Shown piece by piece: positions 1 through 7,461 of a DNA stretch of 64,000 bases. Position 1 is the stretch's first letter. Every line of letters starts with the position of its first letter. A program made the position numbers and the translations under genes. A model generated the notes under the pieces. It had not been told where the DNA came from. It did not search any database and saw nothing but the letters and a program-made list of their open reading frames with translations. Source of the stretch: Mucilaginibacter inviolabilis (lineage in GTDB: Bacteria; Bacteroidota; Bacteroidia; Sphingobacteriales; Sphingobacteriaceae); assembly GCF_011089895.1 (NCBI RefSeq), contig NZ_JAANAT010000004.1:62001-126000 (forward strand), written 5' to 3'.

Positions 1-230
1 GAAAGCCCGCAAATGAAGTAGTTGTAGATGCTGTGTATATCAGTAAGGTAAAAAAGGCCCTGCCGCATCTGGAAAAGGCCCAGGCCTGCGACCCGGATGA
101 TGAAACCCTTAATCTGATCAAGCTGCTTTACCGCAATATAAAAGATCAGCATGGGATAGAGACTTTACCTGCTCGACTCAATGAATTAAAAAAGAATTGT
201 GAGGATATTCTGAGCCCCCCGACCCAGTGA
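1..230 (+). CDS. C-terminal end of a TPR-like protein (5' end outside window)
   Basis: The reading frame is open from base 3 and ends at a TGA at 228-230, so only the last 75 or so residues are visible. They hold helical, TPR-like text: a helix with HLEKAQACDPDDETL, the usual helix-turn-helix spacing, followed by a second helix ending in LYRNIKDQ. The acidic PDDE turn is typical of a repeat boundary in tetratricopeptide proteins. A GTG at 33 could be read as a start, but the frame continues upstream without a stop, so a truncated longer gene is more likely. Function cannot be judged from this fragment. Confidence 0.6.
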   Translation, partial: KPANEVVVDAVYISKVKKALPHLEKAQACDPDDETLNLIKLLYRNIKDQHGIETLPARLNELKKNCEDILSPPTQ

Positions 231-267
231 TTTCGAAATTCGGATGTTCGATTTGGGATTTATTAAT

Positions 268-293
268 CCAAAAAACTTCTCCTTCAGGAGCTG
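268..293 (-). terminator. Probable terminator of the first esterase gene
   Basis: Read on the minus strand, a short stem (CTCCT/AGGAG, 279-290) is followed by a run of T (270-276) just after the stop codon at 297. The same position after the second esterase has a related sequence, so the 3' flank may have been duplicated along with the gene. Confidence 0.45.
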
Positions 294-296
294 GGC

Positions 297-1184
297 TTAT
301 TTTTGCCTGAAACTATCACCTATAAATTCCAATGCGTCGGTAATTCCGGTGCGCCAATAAGTCCAGTTGTGACCGCCATCCCGTATCCTGAACTCATGTG
401 GAACTTTTTTTTCCATCAGGGCAATGTGCAGTAAGGAATTGCCTTTGCTTAATGGGTCGTCATCGCCGCAATCAATCCAATAACGCACCGTATTCAATTC
501 TTCGGTGGTTTTGCCCTGTATCAGGCCGAGTACCGAGTAGTTTTGCCAGGTAGCATTTAATCGTTCGCGTCCTTTCAGGTCGGGACCGATCACTTTGCTG
601 TACACTTCGGCCCAGCGTGCATCCGGAATAGCCATCAGGTCCTCATCACTGCGTACAGCCGCGCTCAGAGCAGCCGCTGCCGAAAACATTTCAGGATGTT
701 TGATGCTATATACCAATGTGCCAAAGCCACCCATGGATAGTCCGGCTACACCTCTATATTTTTTTTCGGCTTTGATATGATACTCTCGTTCGATATCAGG
801 GATAAATTCCTTAAAAAAGAAATCCTCGTAGTTTTGTTTCCCGTCGTATGAATTGATATAATAAGTGGTCTGAGCATCGGGCATCACAATGATCATAGGC
901 GGGATCTTGCCTTCGGCGATAGCCTTATCAGCATAATGGTTTATCTCACCAAACTGCAGCCAGCCGGTTTGATCGTCGCCGTAACCATGTAACAGATACA
1001 CCACCGGATATGTCCGGTTTGATGTTTCATAATCGGGAGGCAAATAAATAGCATATTTTACGTTATGCTTTAAAATGTCGCTTTTAATGTTTTGCTCGTC
1101 TATCACTTTACCTATATGCTGGGCAAATGCAGTGCCAGTGCTTAAAAGTAATAAAAGCAAGGAGAGCTTAAGGTATATTTTCAT
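297..1184 (-). CDS. Secreted esterase, PF00756 (esterase D/feruloyl esterase) type
   Basis: This 295-residue alpha/beta hydrolase is probably exported and hydrolyses an ester such as a sugar-linked acyl or feruloyl group; the substrate is unknown. The N-terminus is a signal peptide (hydrophobic 7-16, cleavage after AFAQ near residue 22). The oxyanion region YLLHGYGDD is at 63-71, and the nucleophile elbow GLSMGG puts Ser at about 150. Asp is in the CGDDD stretch at 239-243, and His272 lies in DGGHNW. It lies 115 bp downstream of a paralogue of exactly the same length and direction, a tandem duplication. Mannan-degrading enzymes elsewhere in the window fit a carbohydrate-esterase role, but that is inference. 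The family is certain from the motifs; the substrate is not. Confidence 0.9.
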   Translation of the reverse strand: MKIYLKLSLLLLLLSTGTAFAQHIGKVIDEQNIKSDILKHNVKYAIYLPPDYETSNRTYPVVYLLHGYGDDQTGWLQFGEINHYADKAIAEGKIPPMIIVMPDAQTTYYINSYDGKQNYEDFFFKEFIPDIEREYHIKAEKKYRGVAGLSMGGFGTLVYSIKHPEMFSAAAALSAAVRSDEDLMAIPDARWAEVYSKVIGPDLKGRERLNATWQNYSVLGLIQGKTTEELNTVRYWIDCGDDDPLSKGNSLLHIALMEKKVPHEFRIRDGGHNWTYWRTGITDALEFIGDSFRQK

Positions 1185-1268
1185 AGATTTTTAGTAGATA
1201 AGGAGTATCAAGTATCAAGACATTTTCTCATTTGGATATATACCTGGTCATTTTGCTTATCCGCACAT

Positions 1269-1297
1269 CAAAAAACTCCCCTCCAGGTGGCTGGGGG
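1269..1297 (-). terminator. Probable terminator of the second esterase gene
   Basis: On the minus strand a C-rich/G-rich stem (CCCCCAG ... CTGGAGGGG) is followed by a T run (1270-1275), right after the stop at 1300. The 1185-1299 gap also has a short GTATCAAGTATCAAG direct repeat at about 1206-1220, a word that recurs in the longer element at 9742-9824. Confidence 0.5.
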
Positions 1298-1299
1298 CT

Positions 1300-2187
1300 C
1301 TATTTCTGCCTGAAACTATCGCCTATAAATGCCAGCGCATCGGTAATACCCGTACGCCAGTAGGTCCAGGTGTGAGCGCCATCGCGTACTCTAAATTCAT
1401 GTGGTACTTTTTTCTCCGTCAGCGCTATATGCAGCAGGCAATTACCTTTGGTTAAAAAGTCATCATCGCCACAATCAATCCAATAACGTACGCCGCTCAA
1501 TTGTTCTGTGGATTTATCCTGTACCATGCTCAAAACAGAATTAGCCTGCCAGGCCTTGTTCAGGCGGTCTTTACCCTTGAGCCCGCGACCATATAACTGT
1601 GCAAATACCCTATCCCAGTTTTCATCGGGCATGCCCGTCATCTGATCGTCTGGAAATACCGCAGCGCTCAAGGCCGCTCCTGCCGCAAACAGTTGCGGGT
1701 ATTTGATAGTATAAATCAATGTTCCATAACCACCCATAGATAAACCCGCTACGCCGCGATATTTTTTATCGGCTTTAATACGGTAAACCTTTTCAATCTG
1801 CGGCATAAATTCCTTAATGAAAAAATCCTCATATTTCTCTTTTCCATCATAGGAATTAATATACCAGCTCGAATCGGCATTGGGCATTACAATAACCATT
1901 GGTGGAATAGTGCCTTCGGCGATGGCTTTATCGGCATAGCGGTTTATCTCGCCAAACTGCAGCCAGCCGGTATTATCATCAGTATAACCATGCAGTAAAT
2001 AAACAACGGGGTAGCTGCGGTTGGCTGTTTCATAATCGGCAGGCAGGTAAACAGTATATTTTACATTGCGCTTTAAAATACTGCTTTTAACGGTTTCTTC
2101 CTCCAATACTTTACCTTGTGGTTGTGCAAATAAGGCATTAGTCCATATAACACAGCAGAGCAGCAGGCATTTCTGAATGATATTCAT
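1300..2187 (-). CDS. Secreted esterase, tandem paralogue of the gene at 297-1184
   Basis: I chose the ATG at 2187 because it opens directly on a signal peptide (MNIIQKCLLLCCVIW, cleavage near LFAQ) and gives 295 residues, the same length as the neighbouring copy; an upstream in-frame ATG at 2244 would add 19 charged residues before the signal. Catalytic features match the paralogue: GLSMGG nucleophile elbow at about 147-152, CGDDD acidic turn, and a DGAHTW histidine. Residues differ throughout, so the duplication is not recent. Both copies end in an almost identical TGITDAL-FIGDSFRQK tail. The role is probably extracellular or periplasmic ester hydrolysis. Diverged specificity after duplication is likely but cannot be read from the sequence. 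Confidence 0.9.
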   Translation of the reverse strand: MNIIQKCLLLCCVIWTNALFAQPQGKVLEEETVKSSILKRNVKYTVYLPADYETANRSYPVVYLLHGYTDDNTGWLQFGEINRYADKAIAEGTIPPMVIVMPNADSSWYINSYDGKEKYEDFFIKEFMPQIEKVYRIKADKKYRGVAGLSMGGYGTLIYTIKYPQLFAAGAALSAAVFPDDQMTGMPDENWDRVFAQLYGRGLKGKDRLNKAWQANSVLSMVQDKSTEQLSGVRYWIDCGDDDFLTKGNCLLHIALTEKKVPHEFRVRDGAHTWTYWRTGITDALAFIGDSFRQK

Positions 2188-2251
2188 AGATAGGTGGTTT
2201 GGTTTTGATCGACGGAAATTTAGGTAATTTTCCGCGTTAGCCAAATACTAT

Positions 2252-3211
2252 CTAAAAACTAAGCGCTTTACCCTGCACAGGATATATGAGGTTTAGTTGT
2301 AATTGATTGGCAGCTTTAAGTTGGGCCTTGATCTGAGTTATACTGTTTACCGGTGGTTTAAGATGCGTAACTACAATATTTAATCCTTTTAATTCGGCCG
2401 GACTTGTCAGCCCAGCTAGCTTGTCCATTTCAGCCATAAACCAATGTGGTGTTAAATGCCCGAAAAGCGTTTTATCCGGCTGTTCGTTAGGAAAAGATAC
2501 CTCAATAAGAATAGCTTTTAGCCTTTTACTTTTGATGAGCGGAGAAACAGCCTGCCACAGATTTTGCAGATTTGTGCTCTTTTCAATAGCGTCTGCTCCG
2601 GTATCGCCCAGGTACAAAATATAATCATCATTACTTTGTACCAGAAAAGCGGTACTGGTAAGGTTGGAATGGCTCAACGGAAATGCCTGCACTTTAAGCG
2701 GGGTGTTTTCGATATCAGTTTGGGTGCCGGGGCTCAGTACCTGGTAACGGTATTTTTTTAAAGCAGGCGTTTCGCCCTGATCGGCAAAGTTGGCCCAGCT
2801 TGCCCAGGTAAAGTAGTGGGTTTTGATGGTTTCAATAGTACTCTGAAGACCATAAATGTTTTTGCTGCTGTCTTCGGGTGAATTGATGATGAGCCCAGCT
2901 ATATGATCAAGGTGAGCATGTGATATAAAATACCCTTTGATATATTGCCTCAATACTCTTTCGCCAGAAACCCGGAAAGTTTTGTTGGTTATTGCTTTTT
3001 GGATACCAACATGCAAGGTACCTGCATCTAAACAAATATATTGATCAGTACCAGCAGCAGACAGCATATAAGCCGACAAATTACTTTCATCAATACCACC
3101 TAACACGCCTAAAGGCACCAGTCTAAAAACGGGTTTGTTTTTAGGTTGCGCCAATGTAATAAAAGGCAGTAAAATGTAGGTAATGATCAATAAAGTTTGC
3201 TTAATGCGCAT
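2252..3211 (-). CDS. Class II 3',5'-cyclic-nucleotide phosphodiesterase (metallo-beta-lactamase fold)
   Basis: This protein of about 319 residues has the PDEase_II arrangement (yeast PDE1, Vibrio/Aliivibrio CpdP). An N-terminal signal peptide (MRIKQTLLIITYILLPFITLAQ) is followed by the conserved strand LVPLGVLGGIDESNLSAYML. The zinc motif HAHLDH is at about 98-103, with further ligands in LSHSNLTST, YLGDTGAD and VVTHLKP. It should cleave cyclic AMP or GMP in the periplasm, as the export signal implies. The start at 3211 is chosen for the signal peptide; an upstream ATG at 3244 would place 11 residues before it. It lies 64 bp upstream of the second esterase in the same direction, so co-transcription is possible. 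Other metallo-beta-lactamase hydrolases are less likely given the GGIDESNLSAY block. Confidence 0.82.
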   Translation of the reverse strand: MRIKQTLLIITYILLPFITLAQPKNKPVFRLVPLGVLGGIDESNLSAYMLSAAGTDQYICLDAGTLHVGIQKAITNKTFRVSGERVLRQYIKGYFISHAHLDHIAGLIINSPEDSSKNIYGLQSTIETIKTHYFTWASWANFADQGETPALKKYRYQVLSPGTQTDIENTPLKVQAFPLSHSNLTSTAFLVQSNDDYILYLGDTGADAIEKSTNLQNLWQAVSPLIKSKRLKAILIEVSFPNEQPDKTLFGHLTPHWFMAEMDKLAGLTSPAELKGLNIVVTHLKPPVNSITQIKAQLKAANQLQLNLIYPVQGKALSF

Positions 3212-3292
3212 ATCCGGTAAGTTTTTCAATTGCAAACCTTGCAACTGGGAGGTACTAAATTAATGATACAATAGTATTAAGCAACGTGATAA

Positions 3293-3460
3293 TTAAAAAA
3301 GGTAGCGCACTTTAAGACAGCGGGTACAAAAAAACTTTTTTAAGGGAAGCCAAAAAAGAAATGTTTTGATGAACGGGCTTCTTTTACGACGTATATCAAG
3401 TACTTCATTACACTTTTGACACCTGTAAACAGGGCGTTGAGGGGTACTAATAGTTTGCAT
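3293..3460 (-). CDS. Small zinc-ribbon protein, 55 residues (paralogue A of a window-wide family)
   Basis: A complete 55-codon frame runs from the ATG at 3460 to a TAA at 3293. The protein has two CxxC pairs, YRCQKCNE near 13-20 and FFCTRCLK near 44-50. The stretch between them is basic and hydrophobic: SPFIKTFLFWLPLKKFF. This matches two other small genes in the window (20293-20505 and 20607-20798), which share the spacing and the (F/W)(V/I)K-x-x-L(F/Y)(F/W)LP(L/V)(K/R)(K/R)(Y/F) core. Four cysteines suggest one bound zinc. No function is known to me. Conservation across three unlinked copies is the main reason to believe this short frame is expressed. Confidence 0.8.
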   Translation of the reverse strand: MQTISTPQRPVYRCQKCNEVLDIRRKRSPFIKTFLFWLPLKKFFCTRCLKVRYLF

Positions 3461-3547
3461 TAGTTAGGGGGATTAATACAATGCAAACCTAAAATAAAAG
3501 ACTAGAATTGCCTCTTAATGAGATGTTAAATTTTTGTTAAATTGCTG

Positions 3548-4642
3548 TTAGTCTGCTTTTATTTTGATAGGAGCAGATTTTTTGTTTTCATTATCGCCAC
3601 CAAGCAGGTAGCCCCACGGTTTTAAACTTTCGATACGGTCAAATATGATTTTGAAAATAGCAATAACCGGTATGGATAAAAACATGCCCGACAAACCCCA
3701 TATCATCTCACCTACAATGATCCCCACAAATGATATCAATGCGTTAAGCCTCACTTTTGAACCAACAATGGTTGGTAACAGGAGGTTGGCATCTATTGCA
3801 TGGATACCGATCACACTGCCCATTACGAATAGAGTATCTTTAATGCTCCCGGTTGCAAAAGTAATAATGGCGCTAAGCAGCAAGGCCGTAAAAATACCGA
3901 TATAAGGTATGATGTTGAACAGGCCTACGATAATACCCAACAATGCAGCGTATTTGATGCCAATGAGCAGGAAAACACTGATAGCAACAGCAGCTACAAT
4001 CACCATTTCTAAAAGTAAGCCCAGGATATATTGTCTTAGTATAGATTGGATATTTTCTACTATATCCATTACGATATGCTGGTTTTCATCCCGGAAAACC
4101 CAAATAATGAAACGCAGCAGCAATCTTCTGTAGAGTAATATAAAAAAGGTAAATATCAGGATGAATACATAAAAAAGCATGAGTGACGAAATAGCTCCGA
4201 AGGTTGTGCCCAAAACGTCACCCCCAGAAGCCATAAGCTTATCGGCAGTACTGTGAACATAGCTCATCTGCTTTTCAGTATTAATATGGAATGCCGTTTG
4301 TATCCACTGCTGTAGGTCTTGTAATGATTGTGTTACCTGGTTTTTGAGCATGGGCCAGTCGTTGGCCACTTTTGATATCTGTGAGCCTACCAGGTATAAT
4401 ACACCATAAACAAAACCGATAAGCAATAATATAGATATTAAGGATGATGCACTGCGCGGCAGCCTGCATTTCTTCTCCAGAAAGTTAGCTATCGGTAACA
4501 GTAATATTGCGAAAATGAACCCGAATATCATGGGGTCAAGCAAATCTTTACCTATAATGATCAGATAACCAAGCGCCAAAAAACCTATTAATGTTAATGC
4601 AAGTCGTTCGTAAAAGGGGGCAATCAGTTTTTTGGCAGACAT
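3548..4642 (-). CDS. AI-2E family transporter (PF01594 permease)
   Basis: This 364-residue inner-membrane protein has the AI-2E/UPF0118 layout: two N-terminal helices (about 13-55), a third at 62-85, a soluble amphipathic stretch of about 100-150, then five helices to about 340. The signatures are the LGIIVGLFNIIPYIG segment and the C-terminal VRLNALISFVGIIVGE block. Members export autoinducer-2-like solutes or act as Na+/H+ antiporters in some bacteria; the substrate here is not determinable. The gene stands alone between a zinc-ribbon gene and a convergent small basic-protein gene. The C-terminus is a short lysine-rich tail. Confidence 0.88.
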   Translation of the reverse strand: MSAKKLIAPFYERLALTLIGFLALGYLIIIGKDLLDPMIFGFIFAILLLPIANFLEKKCRLPRSASSLISILLLIGFVYGVLYLVGSQISKVANDWPMLKNQVTQSLQDLQQWIQTAFHINTEKQMSYVHSTADKLMASGGDVLGTTFGAISSLMLFYVFILIFTFFILLYRRLLLRFIIWVFRDENQHIVMDIVENIQSILRQYILGLLLEMVIVAAVAISVFLLIGIKYAALLGIIVGLFNIIPYIGIFTALLLSAIITFATGSIKDTLFVMGSVIGIHAIDANLLLPTIVGSKVRLNALISFVGIIVGEMIWGLSGMFLSIPVIAIFKIIFDRIESLKPWGYLLGGDNENKKSAPIKIKAD

Positions 4643-4846
4643 AGTGATGATTTTCAGTTGGTAACGTATAGGGCGACCGGATGTTTGAAGTTAAGCAATA
4701 ATTACAAATAATAATTTACCATTTTTATTTTTTGTGAATGTGGAATTTATCGATGATTGATTTTGCCCTGGCTGTATTAGCTGTTTCGGAACATAGTTTT
4801 GGCAAATGTTTTGCACGAGTTAATTATCTACTTAAAAACTAACATT

Positions 4847-5023
4847 ATGGCAAGGTATTCAGAAAAAGCAAGTGAAAAAGTTGAAAAAACTATGCACGAA
4901 ATGAAAGAAGGTAAACTCAAAAGCGGTAGCGGCAAAAAAGTGACCAGCAAAAAGCAGGCTATTGCTATAGGCTTATCCGAGGCGCGTAAAGAAGGAGCCA
5001 AGGTGCCTAAAAAGAAAAGTTAG
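4847..5023 (+). CDS. Small basic DUF6496-like protein
   Basis: This is a 58-residue, very lysine-rich protein (MARYSEKASEKVEKTMHEMK, then GSGKKVTSKKQAIAIGLSEA). The pattern of an amphipathic acidic/basic helix followed by K-K-x-x-S-x-x-Q-A-I-A-I-G-L-S-E-A-R matches small proteins annotated DUF6496, which are often stress-associated; that link is from memory. I start it at the ATG at 4847; a frame-compatible upstream start at 4799 would add 16 hydrophobic residues unlike the family. A TAGTTTTG box (TAnnTTTG consensus) at 4794-4801 is suitably placed to be its -7 element, but no clear -33 TTG is seen at normal spacing. It converges with the oxidoreductase gene 9 bp away. Confidence 0.75.
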   Translation: MARYSEKASEKVEKTMHEMKEGKLKSGSGKKVTSKKQAIAIGLSEARKEGAKVPKKKS

Positions 5024-5032
5024 TATTTTTAA

Positions 5033-6016
5033 TTAAAAGGCACTCCGACCGGTAAAAGCATCCATCACATCCATTAATACAATGGCTTCTTCAATACTGC
5101 AGGGGTTCGACCCCTCGTTTTTAAAGTAAGCTACAATTTTTTCGATCATGGGTTGTTGTATATGCTGCGGATGTGTAAAGGTTATGGTTTCATCCTCGGT
5201 ATCAGTTTTCCAGCTAATATAATTGCCAAAGAAGGGGAATGTGATTTTACCTTTGGTACCGATGATCTCGCAGGTATCGGTAGTGAGGTTTTCGGCCACG
5301 TTGAAGCACCAGGAGCCATTGACCACTACTTTGTTTTTAAATAAGATTTGCCCGCAAACGTGATCGTCGGCTGGGGTAGCGCCCGATTGATTGAGCGAAA
5401 ATCCATGATATTTCTCTGGCTCACCAAAGTAATACAGCATCAGATCGAGCTGATGCGGGGCCAAATCATGGAAATAGCCACCTCCGGATTGCTCGGGGTT
5501 AACCCGCCAGTTGTCTTTGGTTTTGCTAACTAGTTCCGGTTTACGGCTTTGCCACATTCTGATTTGCACGGTACGGATGTCGCCAACCTTTTGGGTATCA
5601 ATCAATTCTTTAACAGCTAAAAACATGGGCACTGCCCGACGGTAATGAGCAACTGTGAGTTTGGTATTACTCTGTTTTACAGCCTCGGCCATAGCTCGGG
5701 CCTCGGCAGCATTACGGGTAACCGGTTTTTCGACATAAACGTTCAATCCTTTTTTTAAAGCGCTCAGTGCATATTCCAGGTGCGAGGATGGGGGAGTGGC
5801 TATGTAGATGGCATTAACACCAGCCTTGTCCATTAGCTTTTCGGCGTCGCTGTACCATTGATTAACATGGTGACGCTGCGCGTAGTCGGCGGCTTTGGCA
5901 GCGTCGCGCCGCATCACGGCTAACAGATCGCTATCGGCTACTTTTTTAAATGCTGGTCCACTTTTTAATTCGGTTACATCGCCGCAACCAATAATGCCCC
6001 AATTGATATTGCTCAT
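5033..6016 (-). CDS. Gfo/Idh/MocA family NAD(P)-dependent oxidoreductase
   Basis: This 327-residue cytosolic protein has an N-terminal Rossmann fold (WGIIGCGDVT at 6-15), the family's EKP motif at 96-98 (VEKPVT), and the catalytic-side block YFHDLAPHQLDLMLYY in the C-terminal alpha/beta domain. Family members oxidise or reduce sugars, inositols or related hydroxy compounds with NAD(P). The substrate is unknown. It has no signal peptide, unlike the many secreted Gfo/Idh proteins of Bacteroidota. Downstream lies a convergent small gene. Upstream is a palindromic repeat and then the aldo/keto reductase in the same direction, so a sugar-metabolism pairing is possible. Confidence 0.88.
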   Translation of the reverse strand: MSNINWGIIGCGDVTELKSGPAFKKVADSDLLAVMRRDAAKAADYAQRHHVNQWYSDAEKLMDKAGVNAIYIATPPSSHLEYALSALKKGLNVYVEKPVTRNAAEARAMAEAVKQSNTKLTVAHYRRAVPMFLAVKELIDTQKVGDIRTVQIRMWQSRKPELVSKTKDNWRVNPEQSGGGYFHDLAPHQLDLMLYYFGEPEKYHGFSLNQSGATPADDHVCGQILFKNKVVVNGSWCFNVAENLTTDTCEIIGTKGKITFPFFGNYISWKTDTEDETITFTHPQHIQQPMIEKIVAYFKNEGSNPCSIEEAIVLMDVMDAFTGRSAF

Positions 6017-6038
6017 ATAAATAAGTGTTTAAAAACAT

Positions 6039-6120
6039 TGTCATGCTGAGCGTAGCGAAGCATCTATTCTCCGGTAAATAGGGTCACGAATAGATCCTTC
6101 ACTACGTTCAGGATGACAAT
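6039..6120. repeat. Palindromic intergenic repeat, GTCATGCTGAG type
   Basis: The element opens with TTGTCATGCTGAGCGTAGCG and ends with CACTACGTTCAGGATGACAA, an imperfect inverted repeat with arms of about 30 bp around an AT-richer centre. Related copies in the window lie at 18521-18599, 30713-30792, 49541-49612 and 49623-49704. It fills the gap between two same-direction genes. Confidence 0.85.
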
Positions 6121-6156
6121 TATATATAAATGGTCGTTCCGGCGAAACTCCGGGGT

Positions 6157-7149
6157 TTAGGAGGCTAATATTTTTTCTATCTGCGTTAATTCATCAGCAG
6201 AGAATACGATATTGTCCAGCGCCCTTAACGAGTCGGCCAGTTGTTCGGCACGGCTTGCACCGATCAGTACCGAGGTTACGCGATTATCTTTCAGCAGCCA
6301 TGCTAATGCCATTTGTGCCAATGTCTGGTCGCGTTTCAGGGCCAGGTCATTCAGTTGTTTTATCTGGGCTATCCGTTCAGGTGTTACCTGGTCCTTTTGC
6401 AGGAAGCCGGTTGATTTGGCTGCCCTTGAATCTTCGGGAATGCCATGCAGGTATTTATTGGTCAGTAATCCCTGTGCCAATGGCGAAAATGGGATACAAC
6501 CTACACCCTCGTTACCCAGCACATCCAGTAAGCCTTCTTCAGGATCACGTACAAACATGGAGTATTTAGGCTGATGGATGAGGCATGGCGTACCCAGATC
6601 TTTCAATATCGTGATAGCTTTGGCAGCTTCCGCAGCAGGATAGTTGGAAATACCAGCGTATAAAGCTTTACCCTGACGAACAATCAGATCAAGTGCAGAC
6701 ATGGTTTCTTCCAGCGGGGTTTCCGGATCTGGGCGGTGATGATAAAATATATCAACATACTCTAAACCCATGCGTTTCAGGCTTTGATCTAAGCTGGCTA
6801 CCAGGTATTTTTTGGAACCCCAGTCGCCATAAGGGCCATCCCACATGGTATAACCGGCTTTGCTGGAGATGATCATTTCATCGCGGTAGCCGCGGAAATC
6901 CTCCTTCAAAATACGACCAAAATTCTCTTCGGCAGAGCCCGGCGGCGGCCCATAATTATTGGCCAGATCAAAATGGGTAATGCCGCTATCGAAAGCCAGG
7001 TGTAAAATTTTGCGGTAGGTTTCGGTTACATCCACATGTCCGAAATTGTGCCACAAACCCAGCGAAATAGCCGGAAGTTTGATACCGCTATGGCCGCAGC
7101 GGCGGTATTGCATTTTTTTGTATCTGTCTGCTGATGGTAGATATGTCAT
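6157..7149 (-). CDS. Aldo/keto reductase, YghZ/L-glyceraldehyde 3-phosphate reductase type
   Basis: This 330-residue TIM-barrel NADPH oxidoreductase resembles the AKR14 group (E. coli YghZ). The N-terminal YRRCGHSGIKLPAISLGLWHNFG block and the DLANNYGPPPGSAEENFG segment are characteristic of that group. The catalytic tetrad is visible as Asp61, Tyr66, Lys97 and a histidine in YHHRPD near 138. The C-terminal cofactor region SVLIGASRAEQL is intact. It probably reduces small aldehydes or methylglyoxal and glyceraldehyde phosphates in the cytosol. An earlier methionine does not exist in frame; a slightly later ATG (residue 13) is an alternative start. Confidence 0.9.
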   Translation of the reverse strand: MTYLPSADRYKKMQYRRCGHSGIKLPAISLGLWHNFGHVDVTETYRKILHLAFDSGITHFDLANNYGPPPGSAEENFGRILKEDFRGYRDEMIISSKAGYTMWDGPYGDWGSKKYLVASLDQSLKRMGLEYVDIFYHHRPDPETPLEETMSALDLIVRQGKALYAGISNYPAAEAAKAITILKDLGTPCLIHQPKYSMFVRDPEEGLLDVLGNEGVGCIPFSPLAQGLLTNKYLHGIPEDSRAAKSTGFLQKDQVTPERIAQIKQLNDLALKRDQTLAQMALAWLLKDNRVTSVLIGASRAEQLADSLRALDNIVFSADELTQIEKILAS

Positions 7150-7461
7150 ATAAAATATGGGGATTATATTTAAAAGTAAAAATAGAACTTTATGGAGATA
7201 ACAGAAGTAAATTATTTGTTAAGTCGAAAAGTTATATACTAAAACTTGAGTCAATAAAAAGGAGGACTATTTTGGTAAAAAGTGGGTTTACATGGTTTAC
7301 ATAATTTATGGTTTACATGGTATTATTTTATTGATAATCAAATACTTGTATTGAAATTCAATGAATTTATGTAAACCCACATTTTCGCTCGCAACGTTGG
7401 TTAGAAGCTATCCTATAGCAAAAGATCTCTGCTCGTACCTCGTTCGAGGTGGCAATTGGTG
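7150..7461. repeat. Intergenic region with an iterated-word element (GGTTTACAT)
   Basis: No gene is seen in this gap of 312 bp. It holds a perfect 12-bp inverted repeat, GTGGGTTTACAT at 7282-7293 and ATGTAAACCCAC at 7369-7380, with two further direct copies of GGTTTACAT at 7294-7302 and 7310-7318. This is one of several elements in the window built from a locus-specific word repeated directly and then inverted. A small palindrome, ACCTCGTTCGAGGT, lies at 7438-7451 just past the folC stop codon and may act in termination. Confidence 0.75.

Noticed and set aside
4774..4801. Full promoter for the small basic-protein gene
   Set aside because: Only the -7-like TAGTTTTG is present; no TTG lies at accepted spacing, so I did not list it as a promoter.
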